Assembly: GCA_015350385.1 (NCBI GenBank) | Contig: WNKI01000001.1 | Coordinates: 786,496 to 850,495, forward strand | Direction of reading: 5' to 3' | DNA: 64,000 nt | Source: Aculops lycopersici | Lineage: Eukaryota; Arthropoda; Arachnida; Trombidiformes; Eriophyidae | Shown here: positions 1 to 10,018 of the stretch, piece by piece | How positions within the stretch are numbered: the first letter of the stretch is position 1 | Layout of the letters: every line of letters begins with the position of its first letter | Notes under the pieces: generated by a model | Told to the model about the DNA's origin: nothing | Seen by the model: only the letters and a program-made list of their open reading frames with translations | Databases searched by the model: none | Program-made: the position numbers and the translations under genes

Positions 1-225
1 TGCGTTTGGGTCAAGCTGAAGAAGTCCTCTTTGGCTCATGAGCAGCATATTGACGAGGAAGCAATGAAAAAGGATATCATAGAGTTTTGTAAGAGTAAGC
101 TCACTTATTTCAAGGTTCCTAAATATGTGATATTCGTTGAGGAGTTCCCTTTGACGCCTGTGATGAAAATCAAGAAGTTCGAAATGCGTGCGCAGAGCAT
201 CAAGATGCTTAACCTGAACCATTAG
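1..225 (+). CDS. ACSF2: ACSF2-like acyl-CoA synthetase, C-terminal end (partial)
   Basis: This is the last 74 codons of an adenylate-forming acyl-CoA ligase whose 5' part lies outside the window. The frame is open from base 1 and stops at 223-225. The residues match the small C-terminal lid domain of ACSF2-type medium-chain acyl-CoA synthetases, which activate fatty acids to acyl-CoA in mitochondria: an FCKSKL..FKVPKYVIFV core, then PLTPVMKIKKFEMR. The last segment corresponds to the family motif (T/S)GKIQK with its catalytic lysine; the lysine is kept, but the preceding glycine is methionine here. A poly(A) signal AATAAA at 374-379 fits the transcript end. Family assignment is secure at the lid-domain level; the exact subfamily rests on only 74 residues. 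Confidence 0.8.
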   Translation, partial: CVWVKLKKSSLAHEQHIDEEAMKKDIIEFCKSKLTYFKVPKYVIFVEEFPLTPVMKIKKFEMRAQSIKMLNLNH

Positions 226-919
226 TAGAGTTGAACTGCAGGTAAGCCGATCATTACCATATGTATGTTCGGATAGATGGCACATAGGTTCAACACAAAT
301 TCAAAAATCATTGTGAAATAGTGCGGGACAAGTTTTATTGTGTACCTGTCCGTAAATCAACACTCAAGATTGCAATAAACCACTACCACCAACTCAACCA
401 CCCATGTCTTCGATAGAGATAAGATAATCACTCCAACCGAGAGGCGAAAAGCTACTTGCGCGCGAAGCTTGTTAGCGGCGCACCGCTGGGCGAGGTTGTG
501 TTTATATTTGTAGCTTTCGCACTGAACTCGATACTACTTTCGGCGTGAGGCCTTCACCCTGGCCCATTGAGCAAAAATACGACGGCTTTAGCAACGCCGC
601 AAGAAAATGATTTTATTATATTTCTACCCTTCATTAAATGTATAAAAATGAATCAATCGAGTTGCCCTTAATTGTATCGTTTATCCGGCCCATTCATTCT
701 GACATCATCGCATGCGGTGGTCAGATTGCAGAAACATCTCAAGATAACGAACTAGTCAGCATAGTTACGTTGGATTTTAAGGTCCAGTGTTTGATGCAAG
801 ACTAGAGGATAAGCTCCCATTGAAATCAGCTTATAACTGAATAACATTGGTATTAATCTACATACATAAAGGATAGAAAATCATCTCTAAAACTGAATCA
901 CAAACATTTCCCTGTCGAG
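226..919. other. Intergenic region between ACSF2-like gene and RNF121
   Basis: This 0.7 kb holds the 3' UTR and AATAAA (374-379) of the upstream gene and presumably the promoter and 5' UTR of RNF121. I see no further coding signal, RNA gene or repeat. Confidence 0.5.
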
Positions 920-2131
920 ATGGAACGTATCCTAACAGGCAAGCCGACAGTCGGCCCAGAAACTGCCCAAAACTCATCAAGTCTCAACATTCTGAGCAAT
1001 GCCTCTGAGATCATCACTAACCATACCATTTTATCGCAACCACATATCAAGCCTGAAGATGGCGGAATATTAGTGATCGAGGTTGCAAAGAGTGATCCAC
1101 ATGCGGGCCACGGTCATAGCCAGGAAGAGATTGATATGTTGAGAAAACATGCCGGCCACGAGAACCAACATCTGGCGATGGTACTCATATTGATAACAGT
1201 CACAATATTATCTCAAATCATATTGGTTTGGTGGAAGACCAAGTACCAAAAATCTTACATACACGCGAGTATGATAGCAATGTATATAATTCCCTTCGGC
1301 ATCTCCGCTTATCGACATTGGTGGCGATTCGTCTCTATCTGGATATTAGTAACATTGATAACTCTAGTGCTTGTTTGGCGCCCGCTAGTCCTACCTAATT
1401 TCTCAAGGTCAGGATCTGCCATACCGAGACTATTGTACAAGTGGTTTTTTGCGCTTTATTCCATCTCAAGTCTGGTTGCCGTCTCAGGATACACAATACT
1501 CCTCCTAACTTTCTTTGGAATCAACTTACTCCTCAACATATCTCCCCCAACTGCCTTGGACATCGGATTCATGATGTTATTCTATGGAATTTACTATGGA
1601 GTCTTATGTAGAGATTTCACCGATTTCCTAGTTGATTGGCTGGCAGCTAGAATCGGTTATTACAATCCAACTTCAGCTTTGCCCAATAAATTACTACGCA
1701 AAGGAGTGTGTGCAATTTGTGGAGAGGAACACGGTGATAGAGAAGACATGGACATGGAGACATTGAATAAGAGTGACCCACTCCTCATGGTAGATAGCAA
1801 TGGTTACCTTGAGGCCAACACCGAGGGAGACCAAGAGGCGCTTGTAGATTATAGTGACAATTCAAACCAAAGAGAGAGATTGTTCGTTTTATCTTGTGGT
1901 CATAAGTTCCACGAGTACTGTATCTATGGCTGGTGCCTTGTCGGCAAAAGACAAGTGTGCCCGTTTTGTAGAGAAAAAGTGGACTTAGGTCGCTTGTTCT
2001 CGGCTTTGCCATTCCAAAAACCCCATTACCTCTATGGTAACCTCCTTGACTTCATCCGGTATCTTTTCGCATGGCAGCCAATTATATTTCTAGCGGTTCA
2101 TTTTCTAGACTATGAACTTGGACTAGAGTGA
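920..2131 (+). CDS. RNF121: RING finger protein 121/175, membrane E3 ubiquitin ligase
   Basis: A 403-residue single-exon protein. RNF121 is a multi-pass ER/Golgi E3 ubiquitin ligase linked to quality control and trafficking of membrane proteins. Visible features are a polar N-terminus with a short His-rich stretch (HAGHGHSQEE), a conserved HENQHLAMVLILITVTILSQ first membrane helix, five to six hydrophobic helices to about residue 250, then a C-terminal RING: CAICGEEH, a charged insert of about 45 residues, LSCGHKFHEYCIYGWC and CPFCREKVDL. The C-terminal segment (YGNLLDFIRYLFAWQP..LGLE) closely matches the family end. The insert between the first and second RING cysteine pairs is longer than in vertebrate RNF121. 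Stop TGA is followed by AATAAA at 2152-2157. The start is the first ATG with family-like sequence downstream. Confidence 0.93.
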   Translation: MERILTGKPTVGPETAQNSSSLNILSNASEIITNHTILSQPHIKPEDGGILVIEVAKSDPHAGHGHSQEEIDMLRKHAGHENQHLAMVLILITVTILSQIILVWWKTKYQKSYIHASMIAMYIIPFGISAYRHWWRFVSIWILVTLITLVLVWRPLVLPNFSRSGSAIPRLLYKWFFALYSISSLVAVSGYTILLLTFFGINLLLNISPPTALDIGFMMLFYGIYYGVLCRDFTDFLVDWLAARIGYYNPTSALPNKLLRKGVCAICGEEHGDREDMDMETLNKSDPLLMVDSNGYLEANTEGDQEALVDYSDNSNQRERLFVLSCGHKFHEYCIYGWCLVGKRQVCPFCREKVDLGRLFSALPFQKPHYLYGNLLDFIRYLFAWQPIIFLAVHFLDYELGLE

Positions 2132-2461
2132 TATTAGAGCATCTTAAATTAAATAAAACAAAGTTCAATCATCTCTATCAAAGCCTTTTATTGAATTTAT
2201 GTATCATTTTCACATGTTCGTCTCTTGTGAACAAGCTTCGGTTAGTTGCGGTCTAAGATTCAATGGGTTTTTGTGCATAACTTTAGTTATACTATGCTGT
2301 AAAGTTGTTTGCGAACATGAGTAATTGATACAAACATAAGTAACCCTAGTGTAGCGGTCGGATCGCATGTTAGACACTATACTTTATGGATTATTGTTGG
2401 TAAAGCTGGTCGATATTTATCCGACGCTTATTCCTTCGGTTCTGGATAGATAATGATGCGA

Positions 2462-2512
2462 GACTGCCTATCCTTTCATACTCCTCTCCGGAGTATGAAA
2501 AGATGGGCAGTC
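2462..2512. other. Long inverted repeat / hairpin (23-bp stem, 5-nt loop)
   Basis: Left arm 2462-2484 and right arm 2490-2512 are reverse complements except for one G-U type and one C-A type position, separated by the loop TCTCC. The stem does not extend outside these limits. A perfectly bounded 51-nt hairpin in non-coding DNA could be a structured RNA, a miniature-element remnant or a regulatory stem. The total length is short for a typical animal miRNA precursor. Confidence 0.7.
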
Positions 2513-3381
2513 GGCTGCGCTAGCGACCTCGCTGCACCAGCAGCTTCCACTAGCTGCTCTCAAGATATTTGTTTCCTAAAGCTGCTAAGCGCTAGTAGAG
2601 CGTACGCTATCTTCATCAACAAGTAGTTGACCTCTACTGCGCTCCCTATGGCACCCTCTGCGATCGCAGCTTCCGCCCTAGCCGCTATTCTATAGTTACA
2701 CTAACTAGGCTAGCCGCTATCGAGCTCACTATCTATCGTTCGCTCTAACTGGCCATATTTTTCCTAACTTGTTGTTTCTTTATTTACCCGACGTTTTGCT
2801 AGAAGTTAGTCTTAGCGGTCAAACGCTCGACTGTCCGCTAGCGTACCTGACAACGGCGGGTTTTTAGGGCCACGGGACTCGTTGGCCCGCCCCCTTTCCG
2901 AACCTCTCGACTCGCGGGCGATCCGCATGCGCTTTGGCCAATACCATTCAGATAGTAATTCACAACGCACACAAGACAGGTTGTGCTACGCGTCGCTAGC
3001 TTCACCAGTTTAAAGATTGGGGCACGAAAAAAGCCACCGCGTAGTTAAAGCGAACGGCTTTGTTGCGGATTTTATGCTGTGCGTGCGAAAGTGTTTTTGT
3101 TTTTAACATGGATATTGTTCCACAGTTAGATGGTTGAGCTTGCAGAACTTATTGCTTTCGTTTCAGTATTCGCTCAAGGACCAAAAATATCCTGCGTTTA
3201 AAACTTTATCCACCTACCAGCTATTAAGCTGATTGGATTTTAAAACAGTCTTGATATATTTATCAACATTCTCGCCAAGAACGATATAGCACCAGCAGTT
3301 GAAATTACAAACTACCTAAGGTCCTTTAAGATTATTATTAACGTCTAGCGAAAGTTGCAAATTTTAGTAGTGTTTTAGTCC

Positions 3382-3403
3382 TACTAACATTGGGCAATTT
3401 CAG
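3382..3403 (+). promoter_or_regulatory. Candidate branch point and 3' splice site before MAX start
   Basis: The heptamer TACTAAC (3382-3388), a perfect branch-point consensus, is followed 13 bases later by TTTCAG ending at 3403, eight bases before the MAX ATG at 3412. This suggests an intron in the 5' UTR, or an upstream coding exon joined just before the annotated start. The matching donor was not identified. Confidence 0.45.
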
Positions 3404-3411
3404 AAGCCAAT

Positions 3412-3789
3412 ATGAGCTACCAGTCTTACCCTCAACAAATTACCAGTGATGATGACGACAACAATGTGGACTTCGATAGTGATGATGACGAAGAAGGATC
3501 AGGTCGCCAAAGATCCAAAGGTGACAACAAAAGGGATCATCATAATGCCTTAGAACGTCGAAGACGTGATCTCATCAAAGACTCGTTCAGTAAACTGCGA
3601 GATGTAGTACCCTCTCTACAGGGCGAGAAAGCGTCTCGTGCTCAAATCCTCAAAAAAGCTGCCGAGTATATTCAGGCAATGAGGAAGAAAAATCAGACAA
3701 ACCAAGCTGATATAGACGAGTTAAGCCGATTGAATAAGATGCTCGAAGACCAAATGGATAACCAAGCAAAGGACGGTAAGAAGAAGTAA
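3412..3789 (+). CDS. MAX: MAX, bHLH-leucine zipper transcription factor
   Basis: A 125-residue protein. MAX is the obligate dimer partner of MYC, MAD/MXD and MNT proteins and binds CACGTG E-boxes in the nucleus. The sequence has an acidic N-terminus (SDDDD..DSDDDEE), a basic region HHNALERRRRDLIKDSF with the E-box-reading His, Glu and Arg residues, a helix-loop-helix through VPSLQGEKASRAQILKKAAEY, and a short leucine zipper (residues about 95-118) ending in a basic DGKKK tail. Length and order match vertebrate MAX without the longer C-terminal tail. The gene is convergent with PFAS, with about 250 bp between stops. A candidate splice acceptor lies eight bases upstream of the ATG. Confidence 0.95.
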   Translation: MSYQSYPQQITSDDDDNNVDFDSDDDEEGSGRQRSKGDNKRDHHNALERRRRDLIKDSFSKLRDVVPSLQGEKASRAQILKKAAEYIQAMRKKNQTNQADIDELSRLNKMLEDQMDNQAKDGKKK

Positions 3790-4040
3790 GGAAAGTCCAA
3801 CCTTACAAAGATCACCACTCGATATTGTAGCACGAAAACTAGAAACAAGCTTGACGGGGGTACATGTATCTGCACCAATATTATCCATATCACACGTTAA
3901 TATTTTGCAGTTTAGATCTCGATTGATTCAATTGACTCGACATAATTTAGTTTGTGTGATTGCTTTATTAATATTAATTAATTGAAGTCGCCGTACAAAA
4001 AGTTCATTCTTTCAACTCACAGTCTAGATCGATATCACGA

Positions 4041-7000
4041 TTATTGTTGTTTACAAAAGTCATATGCATTTACAAACATGCGCATCCACGGACTAATCTT
4101 GATTGGTCCCTTTGCTTGGTCAGTCCAATCTTCTAGCAAATAAGGCCATTGCCAGATTTGCGTGCATCTCTCAGGATGTGGCATCATCGCTAAATGTCTA
4201 CCGTCTCGACTGCACATACCGGCGGCAGCCTCGTGACTTCCGTTTGGATTCAATGGGTACTCCATTGTGGGTTGATTCTTATCGTCGACATACTTCAGAG
4301 CGATACGAGTTTCGCTCTCGACCTCAACACTTGAATCAATCTTAAATTTACCTTCGCCGTGAGCAACCCATACTCCGAACGAACTGTCTTCCATATCGCG
4401 CAACATAATAGAATTTGTGGTGGACTCAACCCGAATATTGACAAACCGGCATTCAAATCTACCTGAGTCATTTGCTTCCAAGCGTACACTCGGCTCTGGC
4501 TTCTCAGTTAACTTGTTGCTCTTGGGATCTGGTAAATCATCGAGGAAACCAAGAAGTGCCATTAGTTGGCAACCATTGCAGACACCGAGAGAAAAGGTGT
4601 CCTTGCGTCTTCTGAATCTGATTAGTTGATTCTGAATATTGCGGTCGAAAATCAAAGTAGCGGCCCACCCTCGACCGGAACCGAATACATCAGCATACGA
4701 GAACCCACCCGGGAATATGATTCCTTGGAAGTTGTTCAGGTCAGCCTTCTCAGACGGTCTAGTCAAGTCGGTGACTGTTAGATCAAACACTTCGAATCCT
4801 GCTAGTGCTAAGCTGGCAATCATCTCACGATCACCGTTGATACCTTCCTCACGCAGGACAGCCACCTTGGGTTGTGGTGTCAGGTAATGCTTGTCGAAGT
4901 CAACGACAATTTCAGTTTCATTTGGATCGAAGCTCAACTGCCACTCTGGTTTGTTTGGTCGTAAGCTCATATTGTCGTATTCATCTGTTACACAACGTTT
5001 GTTAGCTTGGCGCATGTCTAATTGCCTGCTGGTGGACTCCCAAAACTCGCGCACCTTGTGGTTGTTATCGTGAGAGAGCAACAGTTGTTGCTCGAATTTG
5101 ACGGATACCCTTTGGTTTTCGTACGAACCAAAACCAATCCTTTGAGCAGCTATGTTGAGCATCTCAAATCGTTGTAAGATTTCATTTAAATCATCCTCCG
5201 TTTCAGCCAAAACTTCAATAATAACGGCGCACTCCTCTGAGAATAAGGCACCCAGAACCTTTTCGTCGTTGTTGGCTGAACTCAACTCTTTGAATGCCTT
5301 CTCCGCCTTTATGTTCAGATGGACTCCGCAGTGACTAGCAATGGCCATCTCGAGGGCACAAACAATGAGACCTCCGTCGCTAACATCGTGACCAGCAGTA
5401 CAGATGCCTTTCTTGATTAGCTCTTGCACTAATTCAAATCCATCGCGCAATAGTTCAGGGTGGTCAATGTTTGGTGCTTCATCACCAATCTGGCCAAGAG
5501 TTTGCAGGATCGCCGAACCTCCAAGTCTGAATTTGTTGTGCTTGCATTCGCCATCGAGCGGATGCGCGAGGTTTACATAAATCAAATGGCTCAACTTGGG
5601 CTTGCACTTGAGTATTGGAGAGACCTTAACGCGAATGTCCTCAACTGGCGCGTAAGCAGTAATCACTAGAGTTCCAGGTGACTTGACAGTTTCAATGCTA
5701 TCATCCTCTGAGTCGTCACCTACAACTGGAAGAAGTCGTTTCGCATTCTTTGGATCTACGTTGGCCGACATGGATAGCGAGTCTTTGCCACCGTCGATGG
5801 CAATACCCAACTCACCCATCAACTTGCACATGGCCTCGCAGGCGTCGAGCAATTTGGCGCCCTCGCCAGGTAACTTGGCTGCCCACATCCAGTTCGCGCT
5901 ACACTTTACATCCTTCAAAGAGGTGATAACACAGAACATCATGTTAGTCAAGGCCTCAGCCACGGACATTGTGGCGTTTGATATCGGCGAAACCAAACCC
6001 TTGATTGGTTGTTCACCAATTGAGGTAACTGATCCGCAGTGCTCAAAGTGCGAAAGAGCAATCAGCGCGTAATCAGCAATTGGTGTGTGCAATGGTCCGA
6101 GACACTGCTGGCCGGCAATCAGACCTGTAACACATCGATCAACTTTTGTGGTCAAGTAACGTTTAGATGCAACACTTGGCAGCTTAAGCACCTTTTTGAG
6201 CAACTGTTCAAAGTTGCTCATCATTTGACTTGCCGAGGAGAGAGTATAAATTTGTTGCGTCAACAACTTGTACTTGGAGGATCTGGGTGTGCTTTTTGGC
6301 GGAGGTCCGTCGGTTTCAATGAGTTTAGCTGGGGTGAGGTATGTATTTGCATCATAGTCCTCCAATGTAAACTTCTTTCGAGGCATTGAGCCAATCACAT
6401 AGTCCAACTTGAGATCGATTGGCAACTCTCTCTCCTTCTTCTTGTCATAATCGCTGAAGTTTGTCAGTCTGATGTGTTGAGTGTCCTCGACCTCGCCCAC
6501 AACATCAACCTTGCACTTCTCTCTGACTTGTATACGATCTAACAACTCCTGGCACTGTGGCGTGTTTGCTGCCAAAATTGCATCACTCTCCTGGTACTCG
6601 GCTGCCCAAAGTTCGAGGATATTAACAGTGTGGTCGCCGAGGGTGAATTTGTTTGCGTCTATGGTAGTTCCGAGTGGGTCGACAATTTCTTTTAGAACAT
6701 TTCCGTTACCTCCAGCTCCTTGGTCGTGAATCGAGAGGATTGGGTTGAATTGATTCGATCCATCAATGGGGTGCGCAGTATTCTCTATACAGGCTCTGAT
6801 CACTCGATTGAGCTTTTGCTCCATTTCAGGGTCACCACGTTGGACTGCATTGAAGTCTAGCTTGTTCTCGCTAGACTCCCCCTCCTTGGCAATAGCCGAA
6901 CTAGCGGCACCACCTCCGATACCGATACGATAGACTGGCCCCCCGATTTTGGCAACCTTCATTCCTTTAGCAGGTGGTACCTTTTTGATGAATTCAGCAT

Positions 7001-8390
7001 CAATAGATCCAATACCACCTGTGAACATAATTGGCTTCAGGTACTCCCAACGCTCTGAATCGCCCTTACTGGGCGAAACAAGCCTCATACCAAAGCTGCG
7101 CGCAAAGCCAGCGACAATTGGCTCACCAAACTTGTTACCATAATCACTGGCACCGTTACTAGCTTCAATGGCAATACGGTGTGGGGGTGCCAAGTTGTTT
7201 GGATACAACTCGTGAGGATTCTCCCAATCTAGTTCGTAGTCATTGAGCAACAAGTTACCGAAAGAGTAGCCCGCTGTTCCGGCAATGACATGGGCTCCTC
7301 TTCCAGTGGCCTGTACATCTCTTATTCTACCACCAGTTCCGGTGGCGGCTCCAGGAAACGGAGCAACACCTGTTGGAAAATTGTGTGTTTCGGCAGTGAG
7401 AATGATATGACGATGCTGGTTTGCCGCAACTCGCATCGCTGAACAGCGACTCGAGTCCGAGGGCTTAAGTAACTTGAGCTTGTTAAATCCCTCGATTGCA
7501 CTAGAGTTGTCCTCGAATTTGATTACATTGTTTGGATTTGAGTGCTCCTGAGTCGAGCCAACCATGGCAATAAGACTCTCCTCAATTGGCTTCCTGCCCT
7601 TAATGTCGAGTATTCCCTTAAAGAACCAATGGCGAGAATGCTCACTGTTGGACTGCGCCAAATCGAAGCACTCCACTACAGTTGGATTCCTTTTGATTGA
7701 GTTCTTGAATAGGCCAACGTAGTAATTAATGTCCCAATCGTCGAAGAACAAGCCGAGCTCTTTGCTTATCTCGCGCAATGCAGCCTCGCCACGACCAAGA
7801 ATGTCGACCTCCGCACATGGCTGATTCCAGTCCTCGCCCTTGGCCATCTTTGCTCGCGGCGCATCCGGATGGAAAGTCTTGACTGGCTCGTCGTAGACAG
7901 TTTCGACCATTGGATCGTAAAGCGAATCGCGCAGCCTCTTTAGCTTTCCATCTTGTTTGTCGACCTTCTCGGTGAAACTAATCTCGTATATGATTGACTT
8001 TTCCAGACGGTAGGCGCTCGTGTTTGGGCATGATGTGCGCAGAATTGAAATGGCGTTCGTGGAGAAGGGCGAGCAAAAGTTTAGTCTTGGGCCAACCTCG
8101 ACAATCAGCGAGTTAGAGCCTTCAATCAAATTAGAGCGCAGGTGCGACTCTGTCTCGCTAACAATTACGTATTCTTCGTTTGCATTCGGCTCAATCAACC
8201 ACAATATTTGCTTCTTCTCTTCGCGAGTTAGTGGTTGCGCCGAGGCAACATAATAACAATTCTCTTCCTTGATGTCCCCTAATCTAGGATCGATTTCGCG
8301 CAAGGACGCCAACTTTTGCGATAGTAGATGATGCTTCTCGCCGTTTGTGTCCTTGCACTTGAAAAACTGGGTGATATGTTCTACAGTCAT
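4041..8390 (-). CDS. PFAS: Phosphoribosylformylglycinamidine synthase (FGAM synthase)
   Basis: PFAS carries out the fourth step of de novo purine synthesis: FGAR + glutamine + ATP to FGAM. I place the start at the ATG at 8388-8390 (MTVEHITQFF), giving 1,449 residues in one exon; the frame extends 17 codons further upstream but has no earlier ATG. The large form is complete: PurS-like N-terminus, linker and two AIRS-type halves with the ATP/FGAR motifs (DLAQSNSEHSRHWFFKG, AETHNFPTGVAPFPGAATG, SIHDQGAGGNGNVLKE, GKDSLSMSA, HDVSDGGL), then a class I glutamine amidotransferase domain with nucleophile Cys about 1271 (LGVCNGCQLM) and the His/Glu pair near 1405/1407 (MMPHPERC). Slightly longer than vertebrate PFAS (about 1,338). 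A shrunken relic of its 3' end lies at 14.1 kb in opposite orientation. Confidence 0.96.
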   Translation of the reverse strand: MTVEHITQFFKCKDTNGEKHHLLSQKLASLREIDPRLGDIKEENCYYVASAQPLTREEKKQILWLIEPNANEEYVIVSETESHLRSNLIEGSNSLIVEVGPRLNFCSPFSTNAISILRTSCPNTSAYRLEKSIIYEISFTEKVDKQDGKLKRLRDSLYDPMVETVYDEPVKTFHPDAPRAKMAKGEDWNQPCAEVDILGRGEAALREISKELGLFFDDWDINYYVGLFKNSIKRNPTVVECFDLAQSNSEHSRHWFFKGILDIKGRKPIEESLIAMVGSTQEHSNPNNVIKFEDNSSAIEGFNKLKLLKPSDSSRCSAMRVAANQHRHIILTAETHNFPTGVAPFPGAATGTGGRIRDVQATGRGAHVIAGTAGYSFGNLLLNDYELDWENPHELYPNNLAPPHRIAIEASNGASDYGNKFGEPIVAGFARSFGMRLVSPSKGDSERWEYLKPIMFTGGIGSIDAEFIKKVPPAKGMKVAKIGGPVYRIGIGGGAASSAIAKEGESSENKLDFNAVQRGDPEMEQKLNRVIRACIENTAHPIDGSNQFNPILSIHDQGAGGNGNVLKEIVDPLGTTIDANKFTLGDHTVNILELWAAEYQESDAILAANTPQCQELLDRIQVREKCKVDVVGEVEDTQHIRLTNFSDYDKKKERELPIDLKLDYVIGSMPRKKFTLEDYDANTYLTPAKLIETDGPPPKSTPRSSKYKLLTQQIYTLSSASQMMSNFEQLLKKVLKLPSVASKRYLTTKVDRCVTGLIAGQQCLGPLHTPIADYALIALSHFEHCGSVTSIGEQPIKGLVSPISNATMSVAEALTNMMFCVITSLKDVKCSANWMWAAKLPGEGAKLLDACEAMCKLMGELGIAIDGGKDSLSMSANVDPKNAKRLLPVVGDDSEDDSIETVKSPGTLVITAYAPVEDIRVKVSPILKCKPKLSHLIYVNLAHPLDGECKHNKFRLGGSAILQTLGQIGDEAPNIDHPELLRDGFELVQELIKKGICTAGHDVSDGGLIVCALEMAIASHCGVHLNIKAEKAFKELSSANNDEKVLGALFSEECAVIIEVLAETEDDLNEILQRFEMLNIAAQRIGFGSYENQRVSVKFEQQLLLSHDNNHKVREFWESTSRQLDMRQANKRCVTDEYDNMSLRPNKPEWQLSFDPNETEIVVDFDKHYLTPQPKVAVLREEGINGDREMIASLALAGFEVFDLTVTDLTRPSEKADLNNFQGIIFPGGFSYADVFGSGRGWAATLIFDRNIQNQLIRFRRRKDTFSLGVCNGCQLMALLGFLDDLPDPKSNKLTEKPEPSVRLEANDSGRFECRFVNIRVESTTNSIMLRDMEDSSFGVWVAHGEGKFKIDSSVEVESETRIALKYVDDKNQPTMEYPLNPNGSHEAAAGMCSRDGRHLAMMPHPERCTQIWQWPYLLEDWTDQAKGPIKISPWMRMFVNAYDFCKQQ

Positions 8391-8800
8391 CTTTGCTGTT
8401 TGGATGCTAAGTTTGTAGGTGAGAACTTGACTCTGTCTCACCTAGACACAATTGAGGTTCTAGGTCGCTGTCTGATGTTATGTGTCAACCATAAGTTACT
8501 GGCTGGATATATGAATGAGAGAGATGAATGGGGAATATTGATTTGGGTGCTCCACTAATTGGATGGAGGTTAAAGATCGGAATAAATGTCCTCGCTATCT
8601 AGACCATGGTAAAAGTGGCGTAGAATCTGGTCGTCAAGTGGAGAAAACGCTGACGGTAGAAACAACTGTCGCCACCACGACGAAAACTTCTACGACAACC
8701 ACCACGACAACGATCACTACAAAGCGAGAGTCGGAGAGAGGACTGTGATAGCATCTCGCGAGAGAATATATCTATGAGAAAAAGAGATTGATACTAGAGA
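8391..8800. other. PFAS upstream region
   Basis: It holds the PFAS promoter/5' UTR. On the minus strand a TCTAG|GTGAGA donor-like site (around 8441) and an AACAG acceptor-like site just before the ATG would delimit an intron of about 46 nt, but this is weak. An ACC/ACA-rich simple stretch lies at 8670-8725. No gene is seen before the HMG 3' UTR, whose poly(A) signal reads TTTATT at 8937-8942 on the plus strand. Confidence 0.35.
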
Positions 8801-9130
8801 CAATGTGACGATTGGTGGATGACGATTACGTCGAGCAAAATGACGACACTCACACGATAGTTAAGTTAGCGACATGCAAAGCGGAGCGCCAAGACTCTCG
8901 CGCTTAGCTTGCTCTCTCTCTTCTTTCTAATCTGATTTTATTGAGGTTGTTGCCAACCAGTGGCAGTATAAGCACCACTTGGCAGCCTCACACGGATACG
9001 AATAATAATAAATATATGCGCTTGAGCGACGGCGGGAGTTACAAAGTAGCTAAAATATTATTGTTTTGTATGTGATTTCTTGAATTTTTTGGGGTTTGTT
9101 ATGTCCATATGGTCCAGTTTTTAGGCTCAA

Positions 9131-10018
9131 TCAATCAGTGCACACGCGACGCCGGTACTCGTCCATGAGACCCTCGTACTTGACCTTTTCTTGGTTTTGC
9201 ATCTCGACGTAGACCCGTTTCTGTTCATCAGTCATACCTCTCCACCGTTCACCACCTGCCTTGGCCAGCGCCGAGACTCCACCCTCTGGCTCCCGACCGG
9301 CCATCTCTTTCCTGAAATCAGCCATGAATAGCATAAATGCCGTCGTTGGCCTCTTCGGCTTGCTCTCGTCGCGCGCCGGCTTGTAGATGGCCATCTCGCG
9401 CTGGTACCTCTCGCGATCTCTGTTTGCGGTCTCCAAAAACGGGGCCTTGTCCTCCTCACTCATGGCATTCCATTTCGCTGCACACTCCTTACCGAACTCG
9501 CCGATTTTGGGTATCGTTCGGCCAGTCTTTTTGAGTTCTTCTCTGTACCATTGAGTGAAGTTGATGTAGGCCGTCGTGGCCCTCTTCGGGGCAGGCACTC
9601 CATCCTTGTTGACTTTCGGCACCTTCTTCTGTTTCTTGGAGGACTGTTGTTGCTGTTGCGGTTGTTGCTGTTGCTGCTGATGGTGTTGGTTACTATGTTG
9701 GCCTTGTTGATTGTGTTGCTGTTGCTGATGTTGCTGAGCTTGCTGATGATGTAACTGTTGCTGGTGCTGCTGCTGTTGCTGCTGGTGCGCCACAACGGCC
9801 GCTATGTGCTGTGGGTGTTGTTGTTGGTGATGGGCTTGCTGATGTTGGAGCTGTTGTTGTTGCTGGTGCAGCTCAACGGGGTAGAGCAGCTGGTGTCCCG
9901 GGTGCTGGCCCTGTGACATAACAGTCAAGTTCAGGCCAGTCGCCGAGAACATGGGCAGCGTGCCCATCGTGGGGTGTTGAAGGTGGTGATACTCTGAGTA
10001 GTCTTGCTGATGATTCAT
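9131..10018 (-). CDS. Gln/His-rich protein with two HMG boxes (DSP1/HMGB-like), copy A
   Basis: A 295-residue single-exon protein. Residues 1-130 are low complexity, dominated by Gln and His runs. After a basic linker (KKQKKVPKVNKDG) come two HMG boxes, roughly 144-215 (PKRATTAYINFTQWY...RERYQREMAIY) and 222-290 (PKRPTTAFMLFMADFRKEM...KVKYEGLMDEY), with essentially no acidic tail. Tandem boxes after a Gln-rich N-terminus recall arthropod Dorsal switch protein 1, an HMGB-type DNA-bending co-repressor; orthology is unproven because both boxes are divergent. An inverted second copy lies at 12654-13542. Sequence from about 10028 down to 9228 appears identical to that copy at base level, whereas the last 95 bases of coding sequence and both UTRs have diverged. 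This copy keeps the frame intact and is probably the functional one. Confidence 0.85.
   Translation of the reverse strand: MNHQQDYSEYHHLQHPTMGTLPMFSATGLNLTVMSQGQHPGHQLLYPVELHQQQQQLQHQQAHHQQQHPQHIAAVVAHQQQQQQHQQQLHHQQAQQHQQQQHNQQGQHSNQHHQQQQQQPQQQQQSSKKQKKVPKVNKDGVPAPKRATTAYINFTQWYREELKKTGRTIPKIGEFGKECAAKWNAMSEEDKAPFLETANRDRERYQREMAIYKPARDESKPKRPTTAFMLFMADFRKEMAGREPEGGVSALAKAGGERWRGMTDEQKRVYVEMQNQEKVKYEGLMDEYRRRVCTD

Larger units (their letters stand above)
2132..3411. other. Intergenic region with strong hairpin and MAX 5' leader
   Basis: About 1.3 kb without an open frame that I recognise. It holds the RNF121 poly(A) signal, a 51-nt hairpin (2462-2512), a stretch rich in GCTAGC-like tetramers (2515-2770), a GC-rich block at 2830-2940 that may be the MAX promoter, and a splice-acceptor-like sequence just before the MAX start. 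Confidence 0.5.

Noticed and set aside
8391..8441. PFAS extended by 17 codons at the N-terminus
   Set aside because: The extension begins at GTG, not ATG; the ATG at 8388-8390 leads straight into conserved sequence.
9551..9754. Leucine-rich frame antisense to the HMG Gln-rich region
   Set aside because: It is the reverse reading of CAG/CAA repeats.
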